Positions 1 to 6,648 of a DNA stretch of 64,000 bases are shown here, in pieces. A program made the translations under genes and the position numbers. The notes under the pieces were generated by a model. The model worked only from the letters and a program-made list of their open reading frames with translations. It was not told the DNA's origin and made no database searches. The stretch spans positions 62,001 through 126,000 of the forward strand of contig JAJNAZ010000002.1 in the NCBI GenBank assembly GCA_021155855.1, read 5' to 3'. Numbering within the stretch: position 1 is the first letter of the stretch; each line of letters begins with the position of its first letter. This DNA comes from Solirubrobacterales bacterium (GTDB lineage Bacteria; Actinomycetota; Thermoleophilia; Solirubrobacterales; 70-9).

Positions 1-665
1 CGCGCCTTGCTGCGCCTCTCCTGGGTTCGCACCTTGCGCAGGTCGGCCTTGGTCAGGTCTTTGAGCCGCGCCCGGACCTGGCCGGCCGTGAGCTGGTCAT
101 AGCCGGTGATCGGCGCTCCGGGCGCGCCGGCCCGGCGCCGGAGCCTGTCGGCCTCGGCCAGCGGCCGGTCGGCGGCGTCACGGACACCTCGGCCGACGCG
201 GCCGGCGGCGCGCGTTGCCTGGCGACGCGCCGGCGCGGCGCGGGTCTCGACCTCCTTGCGCGCCTGCTCGAGCAGCTTCTCGAGATCGCGCATCAGGTCG
301 TCGGTCGCCTTGCGTCCGTGACTGACCAGGTTGGAGACGAGCTTGTTGGCGTCACCGCGCGTCATCCTGCCATGCTCGACCGCGTCGTCGACGGTCTCCT
401 GCAGCCGCTCCCGCGAAAGGGTCAGGTTCGACTCCAGCGCGCCGCGGCTGCGCTCGAGCGCGTCGCGGAACGCCTGCACGCTCTTGTCCGAGCGACCGGC
501 CGCGGGCGCGCGTCTGGTGGACTTGCGACCACGCGCGGTCGAGGGGCGCTTGCGAGTGGACCCGCTTCGTGCTGCGGACGTTGAGCCCGCGGCCGTTGAC
601 CGTCCGGTCTTCGAGCCTTTGGACTTGGAACCTTCGGACCTGGAGCCTCCGGACCTGGTCGCCAT
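1..665 (-). CDS. Phasin-like, Lys/Ala-rich protein (partial, runs off left edge)
   Basis: An open minus-strand frame of about 221 codons has no stop before the window edge. It starts at an ATG preceded by a strong AGGAGG 6 bases upstream. The first 60 residues are a Ser/Lys/Arg-rich low-complexity tail (repeated GSKSKGSK-type runs). Residues about 65-150 form an amphipathic helical, phasin-like segment. Residues about 186-221 contain ITGYDQLTAGQVRARLKDL, which resembles the short tail domain (DUF8129-type, from memory) seen on actinobacterial phasin-like proteins. The role is unknown: a nucleoid- or granule-associated structural protein is possible but only inferred. It is divergent from nothing; the neighbouring EEP gene lies upstream on the same strand. 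Confidence 0.75.
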   Translation of the reverse strand, partial: MATRSGGSRSEGSKSKGSKTGRSTAAGSTSAARSGSTRKRPSTARGRKSTRRAPAAGRSDKSVQAFRDALERSRGALESNLTLSRERLQETVDDAVEHGRMTRGDANKLVSNLVSHGRKATDDLMRDLEKLLEQARKEVETRAAPARRQATRAAGRVGRGVRDAADRPLAEADRLRRRAGAPGAPITGYDQLTAGQVRARLKDLTKADLRKVRTQERRSKA

Positions 666-749
666 CTCTTCCTCCTACTCGGTCGGGTTGACTCGGACTA
701 TCTCATCCCGCGGCCGGACGCGGCACCGTACGCTCGGGCGATCGGCGGC

Positions 750-1568
750 TCATGCGAACGTCGCCTCGACCGGCGCGTGGTCGGAGAGTCGCACCGCGAG
801 GCCGCCGACCCGGACCTCGCGGCGGTCAGGCGGCCAGGGTGCCGGTTCGGCGACGATCTCGAGGCCCCGGACGAGCAGATGGTCGAGCGCACGGGCAGCC
901 GTTGGTTGGTGAAGCCCGAACCGGTTGGCCAGCGTCTCGTAGATTGCGGTATCGCGGGGGCGAAGGTTGAGATCGCCGCCGAAGAGAAGCGGCGCCGCGC
1001 CGGCCCACTCGACCGCCCGCTCCGCAGCCCTCACCACCTCCTGCTCGGCTGCCTCGCGCAGCGTCCGCCCGGCGCTCGCGTGCAGGTTGGCGATGCAGAG
1101 CTCGCGCTCGGGGTCGAGCGCCAGCCGACTCAAGGCCATCACCCGGCGCTCGGGTCGCCGGCCGGGCCGCAGCTCGAGCTGGCGGCACTCCCTCAGCCGC
1201 CCGCGGCGGATCAGGGTCAGGTTCGAGCCGCCCTCGTTCGAGGCGACCAGATCGGGGTTGATGCGGGCCGCGAGCGCGCGCAGGGCGGCGAGCGAGTTGC
1301 GGGAGGTGAGCGCTCGGTGCGGCTGCGCCGCGCACGCGCGCGCGAGCGGCGCCGACCACCGCGGCGGGCACTCTTGGAGCAGGGCCACGTCCCAGCGAGC
1401 GGCCGAGAGCACGGTCGCGAACTCGTCGAAGAGATCGCGGTTGACCTGCAGGTGGGTGGTGTTGCGCTCGCTGCCGCACAGCAGCCGCGACCGGGTCGTG
1501 AACAGCGTCGGGTCGGGTGGGAAATCGCGGCCGTGGAACAAATTCCAGGTCAGGGCTCGGAGCTCCAT
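750..1568 (-). CDS. Endonuclease/exonuclease/phosphatase family protein
   Basis: This 272-residue protein carries the EEP (DNase I-like) metal-dependent hydrolase motifs in order: TWNLFHG at 7-13 (Asn9), LLQE at 63-66 (Glu66), NLHAS at 161-165, GGDLNLRP at 197-204, and ALDHLL then SDHAPV at 262-267. These residues normally bind Mg2+ and catalyse phosphodiester or phosphomonoester cleavage; the substrate (nucleic acid, phospholipid or inositol phosphate) cannot be told. No signal peptide is seen. The ATG lies on the palindrome CATG shared with a possible upstream start of argF, so the two genes diverge from almost the same point. Confidence 0.85.
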   Translation of the reverse strand: MELRALTWNLFHGRDFPPDPTLFTTRSRLLCGSERNTTHLQVNRDLFDEFATVLSAARWDVALLQECPPRWSAPLARACAAQPHRALTSRNSLAALRALAARINPDLVASNEGGSNLTLIRRGRLRECRQLELRPGRRPERRVMALSRLALDPERELCIANLHASAGRTLREAAEQEVVRAAERAVEWAGAAPLLFGGDLNLRPRDTAIYETLANRFGLHQPTAARALDHLLVRGLEIVAEPAPWPPDRREVRVGGLAVRLSDHAPVEATFA

Positions 1569-1578
1569 GGCACGTAGA

Positions 1579-2478
1579 ATGCCGCGCTTGAACGGCCCGC
1601 CGAGTCACCTTCTCACCGGCGAGGAGCTCACCGCCGAACAACTCACCGCGTTGCTCGAGCGCGCCGCGGAGCTGAAGGCGGGCCGGGGAGAGGGGGTCGG
1701 AGCGCGGTCGCTGGCCGGTCGAACGGTGGCGCTCCTGTTCGAGCGGCCGTCGACGCGCACCCGGATTTCGTTTCAGGTCGGTGTGGCGGAGCTCGGCGGG
1801 CATCCGCTGACGCTGCGTGCGGACGAGCTGCAGCTCGGCCGCGGCGAGTCGATCGCCGACACCGCCAGGGTGCTGTCGCGCTACCTGCACGCGATCGTGA
1901 TCCGCGCCGGCTCTCACGCAACGGTCGCAGAGCTCGCCGCCGCCGCCGAGGTGCCGGTGGTCAACGCGCTGACCCCGGTTCATCATCCCTGCCAGGCGCT
2001 CGCCGACCTACTCACCCTGCGCGAGCGCTTCGGGGATCTCGACGGCGTCTCGGTCGCCTACGTCGGCGACGGCAACAACGTCGCCCGCTCGCTGGCAATC
2101 CTCGGGCGCCTCGCCGGGGTCGAGGTCCGGGTCGCCACTCCGACCGGTTACGAGCTCGAGCCCGGACTCCCCGCACTCGACACGCGCGATCCCCGCGAGG
2201 CCGCGGAGGGGGCCGACGCGCTCTACACCGACGTCTGGGTGAGCATGGGCGACGAGGTCGAGGCAGAGCGCCGCCGCGCCGACCTCGCCCCCTACCAGCT
2301 CAACGCCGAGCTGCTCGCGCTCGGCTCCGAGCGCGCGATCGCCCTTCACTGCCTGCCGGCCCACCCGGGCGAGGAGATCACGGAGGAGGTCTTATACGGC
2401 GAGCGCTCGGCGGTCTGGGATCAGGCCGAGAACCGCCTTCACTCGCAGAAGGCGCTGCTCGAGTTGTTGCTCGGCTGA
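1579..2478 (+). CDS. argF: Ornithine carbamoyltransferase
   Basis: It transfers a carbamoyl group to ornithine to give citrulline in arginine biosynthesis (cytoplasmic trimer in the family). From the ATG at 1579 the protein is 299 residues, the usual length. Visible motifs are the carbamoyl-phosphate site STRTR (58-62), HPCQ (136-139), the ornithine-binding DVWVSMG (218-224) and the catalytic-cysteine motif HCLPAHPG (257-264). An in-frame ATG at 1567 would overlap the start of the divergent EEP gene, so 1579 is preferred although no clear ribosome-binding site is seen. It stands alone here, away from other arg genes. The SM loop and HCLP motif favour ornithine over aspartate carbamoyltransferase. 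Confidence 0.95.
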   Translation: MPRLNGPPSHLLTGEELTAEQLTALLERAAELKAGRGEGVGARSLAGRTVALLFERPSTRTRISFQVGVAELGGHPLTLRADELQLGRGESIADTARVLSRYLHAIVIRAGSHATVAELAAAAEVPVVNALTPVHHPCQALADLLTLRERFGDLDGVSVAYVGDGNNVARSLAILGRLAGVEVRVATPTGYELEPGLPALDTRDPREAAEGADALYTDVWVSMGDEVEAERRRADLAPYQLNAELLALGSERAIALHCLPAHPGEEITEEVLYGERSAVWDQAENRLHSQKALLELLLG

Positions 2479-2498
2479 GCCACAGCTCGCCCCGGCCG

Positions 2499-3209
2499 CT
2501 ATGGCCTCGACCGCAACCGCGGCGGACCGTCGAGCCAGCGGGGTTCCTCAAACCCTCCGTACTCCTGGATCGCGCCGTAAATGTGCTGGAGGATGCGGGT
2601 GTCATAGAGCCGGAGGGTGCAGACGCCATAGGGCAGCTTGTTCCGCTTTCTGCTGCTGCTCGACGTCGGGTAATGATCGGTAACGTGATTTCCGAAGCAG
2701 CTTCTCGGCAGACACAGCTGCTCGTTCCACCAATTCTCGATCTCCTCGAGGCAAAGCCCGTTCGTCAGGTAGACGTTCAGTCGCACTCTGAGCCGGTGTC
2801 GATCGACCGCGAAGTTGGATCGCAGGAAATGCCAGAAGAGTCTGACCATGGCGCGATCCGAGTTCGCGAAGCTCACCAGGCCGCGATCCTTGCCACCTTC
2901 CGCCCAATACAGCATGCACCCGGCTTGGTGCAGGGCGTCTCCATTCCGTGCGCGCGCCCTGCCCTCCGCCTGGTAGGCGAGCCGTCGCCGTCGATTGATC
3001 TCGATCCAGCGGACGGCGAACTTCTCACGCGCGAGGCGAAGGTTTCGCGTTCGATGCTCCCGGCTGATCTCGATGTCGCGAGTCCAGAGATGCACGCTCG
3101 CGGGGGACACGTTCAGGCGCGCGGCGATCTGCTTCATCGGCATTCCCAGGTCGCGCCGCAGTCGACGAGCCTCCTCCCGCTCTCGCAACTTCGCGATTGC
3201 CACGAACAC
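2499..3209 (-). CDS. HTH plus LAGLIDADG-like protein of unknown function
   Basis: Starting at a GTG (3209; 3203 also possible) the protein is about 236 residues. Extending the frame further would run antisense through tRNA-Glu, so a longer form is unlikely. The N-terminal part holds a helix-turn-helix (MPMKQIAARLNVSPASVHLW). The rest resembles an actinobacterial family recalled from memory with a GCMLYWAEGGKDRGLVSFAN core, NKLPYGVCTLRLYDTR and a closing IQEYGGFEEPRWLDG. This looks like a divergent LAGLIDADG homing-endonuclease fold, but the acidic catalytic residue is not obvious. Its base composition is visibly lower in G+C than its neighbours and it sits next to a tRNA, both consistent with acquisition by transfer. 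Function is not known. Confidence 0.7.
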   Translation of the reverse strand: MFVAIAKLREREEARRLRRDLGMPMKQIAARLNVSPASVHLWTRDIEISREHRTRNLRLAREKFAVRWIEINRRRRLAYQAEGRARARNGDALHQAGCMLYWAEGGKDRGLVSFANSDRAMVRLFWHFLRSNFAVDRHRLRVRLNVYLTNGLCLEEIENWWNEQLCLPRSCFGNHVTDHYPTSSSSRKRNKLPYGVCTLRLYDTRILQHIYGAIQEYGGFEEPRWLDGPPRLRSRP

Positions 3210-3288
3210 ATGTTCGAGGATCGAACCGCGCGAGTGTCGCTCGGATCGTGCCGAATCGGCGGCGAGGGCGCCTAGACTCTCTGCTCCC

Positions 3289-3361
3289 GGCCCCGTGGTG
3301 TACTGGTCCAGCACGCGGCCCTTTCAAGGCCGAAGAGCGGGTTCGAATCCCGTCGGGGCTA
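3289..3361 (+). tRNA. tRNA-Glu (anticodon UUC)
   Basis: A 73-base cloverleaf: acceptor GGCCCCG pairs with CGGGGCT (a G-U pair at 1-72), D stem GTGT/GCAC, anticodon stem CGGCC/GGCCG with loop CTTTCAA (anticodon TTC), T arm GCGGG-TTCGAAT-CCCGT, discriminator A. No CCA is encoded. Confidence 0.95.
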
Positions 3362-3401
3362 TGCCCAGCCTCCCGACCGGGGTTCGATTCTCGTTGCGAA
3401 C

Positions 3402-4112
3402 GTGACCGACGATCGACATCTCGCCTGGAATGGCTGTCACAACGCCCGCGACCTCGGTGGCCTCCGGACCGCCGCCGGCCGGGAAACTCGCTGGCGGGCG
3501 GTGGTGCGGGCCGACGCGCCGGACCACCTCACCGCGGCGGGCTGGGCGGCGCTCGACGCGTACGGCATCCGCACGATCATCGACCTGCGCAACGACGACG
3601 AGCTGCACCCCGACCTCGCGCCTCGCCCCGAGGCGGTGACGACGGTTCACCTGCCGCTCGACGGGGTCGAGGATCGGGAGTTCTGGGATCACTGGGAGCC
3701 ACGGCCGCCGCCGCTGTTCTACGGCCCCTTCCTCGAGCGCTTCCCGGAGCGGGTGGCAGGGGTGATCGCCGCGATCGCGAACGCAGCGCCCGGCGGCGTG
3801 CTCGTCCACTGCGTCGGCGGCCGCGACCGCACCGGGCTGATCACCCTGCTGCTGCTGGCGCTGGCGGGCGTCGAAGCCGAGGCGATCGCCGCCGATCATG
3901 CGGTGAGCGACGAACGGGTCGCGACGGTCTACGCACAGCGCAGCATCGAGGCCGACGTCGACCTCACCCCCTTGCTGGCGCGCGAGGGCACCAGCACCCG
4001 CGAGGTCCTCGTCTCCACCTTGGCCTCGCTGGATGTCGAAAGCTTGCTGCGGGGCGGGGGCCTCACCGAGGACGAACTCGTGGCGGTCCGGGCCAGGCTG
4101 CTCGGCCCGTAA
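3402..4112 (+). CDS. Tyrosine-protein phosphatase (Y_phosphatase3 type)
   Basis: The 236-residue protein carries the cysteine-phosphatase signature HCVGGRDRTG at 136-145 (CX5R: nucleophile Cys137, Arg143), preceded by the N-terminal NARDLGGLRT and IIDLRNDDE motifs typical of bacterial IphP/MptpB-like phosphatases. It should hydrolyse phosphotyrosine, phosphoserine or phosphoinositides in the cytoplasm. The start is the GTG at 3402. The last 11 codons, the stop and a few following bases are duplicated in tandem directly downstream (see repeat), just before lgt. The next gene starts 50 bases later on the same strand. Confidence 0.88.
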   Translation: MTDDRHLAWNGCHNARDLGGLRTAAGRETRWRAVVRADAPDHLTAAGWAALDAYGIRTIIDLRNDDELHPDLAPRPEAVTTVHLPLDGVEDREFWDHWEPRPPPLFYGPFLERFPERVAGVIAAIANAAPGGVLVHCVGGRDRTGLITLLLLALAGVEAEAIAADHAVSDERVATVYAQRSIEADVDLTPLLAREGTSTREVLVSTLASLDVESLLRGGGLTEDELVAVRARLLGP

Positions 4113-4155
4113 GGTCCGTGGCGGTCCGGGCCAGGCTGCTCGGCCCGTAAGGTCC
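4080..4155 (+). repeat. 38-bp perfect tandem duplication at a gene end
   Basis: Two identical 38-base units, 4080-4117 and 4118-4155, each begin GTGGCGGTCCGGG and end CGTAAGGTCC. The first copy contains the final codons and TAA of the phosphatase gene; the second repeats them as non-coding spacer in front of lgt. Confidence 0.95.
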
Positions 4156-4162
4156 ATCGCCG

Positions 4163-4939
4163 ATGCAGCCCGAGATCGAGATCGGCCCGCTCACCCTGCA
4201 GACCTTCGGGATCATGTTCGCGCTCGGATTCGTCGCCGCGGGCGCGCTGGTCGCGCGGCGGTTGAAGGAGCTCGGCAAGCCGCCCGACTGGGCCTACGAG
4301 ATGGTCTTCGCCGCGTTGGTCGGGGGCATCGTCGGCGCGCGGGTCGACTTCCTCATCCAGAACTACGACTCGGTCTCCGATGACCTGCTCGGCAACATCT
4401 TCTCCGGGGCCGGCCTGGTCTGGTTCGGCGGCATGGTCGGCGGCGCGGTCGGAGTCCTTCTCTGGGCGCACTGGCGGCGGATGCTCGACCTCACCCTGCT
4501 CGACATCTGCGCCCCCGGGCTGGCGATCGGCTACGCGGTCGGGCGGATCGGCTGCCAGCTGTCCGGCGACGGCGACTACGGGATTCCCTGGGACGGCCCC
4601 TGGGCGATGGCCTACCCCGACGGCACCGAGCCCACCGACGTCCCGGTGCACCCGACGCCGATCTACGAGACCCTGGCGATGGGACTCGTGACCTACGCGC
4701 TGTGGCGGTTGCGGTTCTCGTTCCGCCCCGGGTTGCTGTTCGCGCTCTACCTCGTCCTCGCCGGCGCCGAGCGCTTCCTGGTCGAGTTCGTCCGTCGCAA
4801 CGACGAGGTCGCCCTCGGGCTCACCCAGCCGCAGCTGGTCAGCCTGGCGATGATCGCCGCCGGCGGCGCCTGGCTCGCTGTGAAGGCGAACCGCGGCGAG
4901 CTGCGCGCGCAGCCGAGCGCGCGGGCCGAGACCGCCTAG
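4163..4939 (+). CDS. lgt: Prolipoprotein diacylglyceryl transferase
   Basis: It transfers diacylglycerol from phosphatidylglycerol to the lipobox cysteine of prolipoproteins in the membrane. The 258-residue protein has several hydrophobic spans, the family signature as GRIGCQLSGDGDYG (127-140; GRIGNF-type in proteobacteria) and HPTPIYE (163-169). The ATG at 4163 is taken as the start. Its stop overlaps that of the convergent SDR gene (shared CTAG). A lipoprotein with a lipobox is encoded at 60.2-60.7 kb, a likely client. Confidence 0.95.
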   Translation: MQPEIEIGPLTLQTFGIMFALGFVAAGALVARRLKELGKPPDWAYEMVFAALVGGIVGARVDFLIQNYDSVSDDLLGNIFSGAGLVWFGGMVGGAVGVLLWAHWRRMLDLTLLDICAPGLAIGYAVGRIGCQLSGDGDYGIPWDGPWAMAYPDGTEPTDVPVHPTPIYETLAMGLVTYALWRLRFSFRPGLLFALYLVLAGAERFLVEFVRRNDEVALGLTQPQLVSLAMIAAGGAWLAVKANRGELRAQPSARAETA

Positions 4940-5688
4940 ACCGAGCGCAGTAGGCCGCCGTCGATCGGGATCGAGACGCCGGTGATGTAGGCGGCGCGCT
5001 CGGAGCACAGGAAGGCGACCAGGTCGCCGTATTCCTCCGGCGTGCCGAGCCGGCCGGCAGGCACGTCCTTGGCCGCGCTGCGTTCCATCTCCTCCCAGCC
5101 ACCCCGGTTCGCCGCCAGCCGTTCGGTCGCGAAGCGGCCAGTGGCGACGTCGTTGACGGTCACTCCGTCGGCCGCGACCTCCCGCGCGAGCGTCTTGAAG
5201 AAGCCGACCAGGCCCGGCCGGTGAGCGTTGGAGAGGGTCAGGCCCGGGATCGGCTCCTTGGTCGCGCTCGAGCCGACGTTGACGATCCGCCCCCAGCCGC
5301 GCTCCCGCATCGTGGGCATCACCGCCTCCACCAGCACGCGCGGCGCCAGCAGCAGCGACTCGTGGGCATCGCGCCAGTCCTCCAACCCGGCGTCGAGCGC
5401 GCGACCCGGCGGCGGCCCTCCCGTGTTCGTGACCAGGATCTCCACCGGCCCGAGCTCCTCGGCGACCTCGCCCGGCAGCGCCGCCATCCGCTCGAGGTCG
5501 GCGGTGTCGGCGACGAAGCTCGCGGTCTCGCCCTCGATCTCCGCGGTCGCCTGTTCGAGCCGTTCGCGGGTGCGGCTCGCCAGCGCCACCCTGGCGCCCT
5601 CGCGCGCCAGCGCGCCGGCGATTCCGCGGCCGATGCCACTGCTCGCGCCCAGCACCAGCGCCACGCGGCCGTCGATCCCGAGCTCCAT
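4936..5688 (-). CDS. SDR-family oxidoreductase with altered catalytic motif
   Basis: The 250-residue protein has the Rossmann dinucleotide motif GASSGIGRG (14-22), NTGG in place of NAGG, and the end motif TGVSIPIDGG. The usual YxxxK active site is not visible: the region reads GLTLSNAHRPGLVGFFKTLA, placing Ser and Arg where Tyr and Lys normally stand. This LSNxxRPG form occurs in a subset of FabG-like reductases, so it may be a real family feature rather than a mutation. Substrate is unknown. The ATG at 5688 gives a family-typical length. Its stop overlaps that of lgt. Confidence 0.85.
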   Translation of the reverse strand: MELGIDGRVALVLGASSGIGRGIAGALAREGARVALASRTRERLEQATAEIEGETASFVADTADLERMAALPGEVAEELGPVEILVTNTGGPPPGRALDAGLEDWRDAHESLLLAPRVLVEAVMPTMRERGWGRIVNVGSSATKEPIPGLTLSNAHRPGLVGFFKTLAREVAADGVTVNDVATGRFATERLAANRGGWEEMERSAAKDVPAGRLGTPEEYGDLVAFLCSERAAYITGVSIPIDGGLLRSV

Positions 5689-5721
5689 CTCCGTGACGCT
5701 ACGGGATAGGGTGAACGTGCG

Positions 5722-6648
5722 ATGCCGGAGGGGAATCTCTACGAGCAGATCATCGACGCCGTGCACGCGAACTACGGCTCGCACCCCGGCCGGCGCGCGT
5801 TGCACGCGAAGGGCTCCTGGGCCCGCGGCACCTTCAAGGCCACCGCCGAGGCGGCACATCTCAGCCGCGCCCCTCATCTGCAGGGCGACGAGGTCGCCGC
5901 GCTCGTCCGCTTCTCGAACGCGAGCGGCGATCCCGAGGCAGACGATGCGGAGCGCGACGGGCGCGGGATGGCGCTGAAGCTGCGTTGGGACGGAGGTGAG
6001 ACCGATATCCTCGCGACCACCTCGCCGACCTTCGCCACCCGCACGCCGGAGGACTTCCTCGAGCTGCTGCTGCTGCGCCGCCCCGACCCGGCAACCGGCC
6101 AGCCCGACATGGAGAAGCTCGGCGCCTTCCTCGGCGAGCACCCCGAAACCGCCCCGGCCGCGCAGGCGATCCTGATGCAGGAGCCGATCGCGAGCTTCGC
6201 CGCCGCAGCGTACTTCTCGCCCCACGCGTTCGCCCTGCTCGATGCCGACAAAAACCGCACCTGGGTCCGCTACCGCTTCGTTCCCGACGCCGGGGAAGAG
6301 CGGATCGACGACGACGAGGCCAAGCTGCGCGGCCGCGACTATCTCCACACCGAGATCGCCGAGCGCCTCGCCACCGCCACGGTCGGCTTCGATCTCCAAC
6401 TCCAGCTGGCCGCCGACGACGATCCGCTCGACGACCCGACCGCCGTCTGGCCCCAGGAGCGCGAGCTGATCGCCGTCGGCAGGCTCGAGCTGACCGAGGC
6501 CGCCGACGACCCCGAGCGCGACGGCCATATCGACGTCTTCGACCCGACCCGGATCGTCGACGGGATCGAGCTCTCCGACGACCCGGTCCTGCTCGCCCGG
6601 CCGAAGGCCTACTCGGTCTCCGCCTACAAGCGCTGGGACCGCGACTAG
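5722..6648 (+). CDS. Catalase-related haem peroxidase
   Basis: A 308-residue mini-catalase (catalase cores are about 480 residues). It keeps the distal haem-pocket motif HAKGSWARGTF (active His28), RFSNASGDP, and the proximal RPKAYSVSAYKR near the C terminus with Tyr297 as the expected haem ligand. Members of this short family act mostly as organic-peroxide peroxidases rather than true catalases. No signal peptide is seen, so a cytoplasmic detoxification role is likely. It is divergent from the SDR gene (33 bp between starts) and convergent with the secreted hydrolase, sharing CTAG at the stops. Confidence 0.88.
   Translation: MPEGNLYEQIIDAVHANYGSHPGRRALHAKGSWARGTFKATAEAAHLSRAPHLQGDEVAALVRFSNASGDPEADDAERDGRGMALKLRWDGGETDILATTSPTFATRTPEDFLELLLLRRPDPATGQPDMEKLGAFLGEHPETAPAAQAILMQEPIASFAAAAYFSPHAFALLDADKNRTWVRYRFVPDAGEERIDDDEAKLRGRDYLHTEIAERLATATVGFDLQLQLAADDDPLDDPTAVWPQERELIAVGRLELTEAADDPERDGHIDVFDPTRIVDGIELSDDPVLLARPKAYSVSAYKRWDRD

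Noticed and set aside
3365..3400. A T-arm-like sequence (GGGGTTCGATTCTC) just after tRNA-Glu
   Set aside because: The stem does not pair well and no other tRNA arm is present, so it is probably chance or very old decay.
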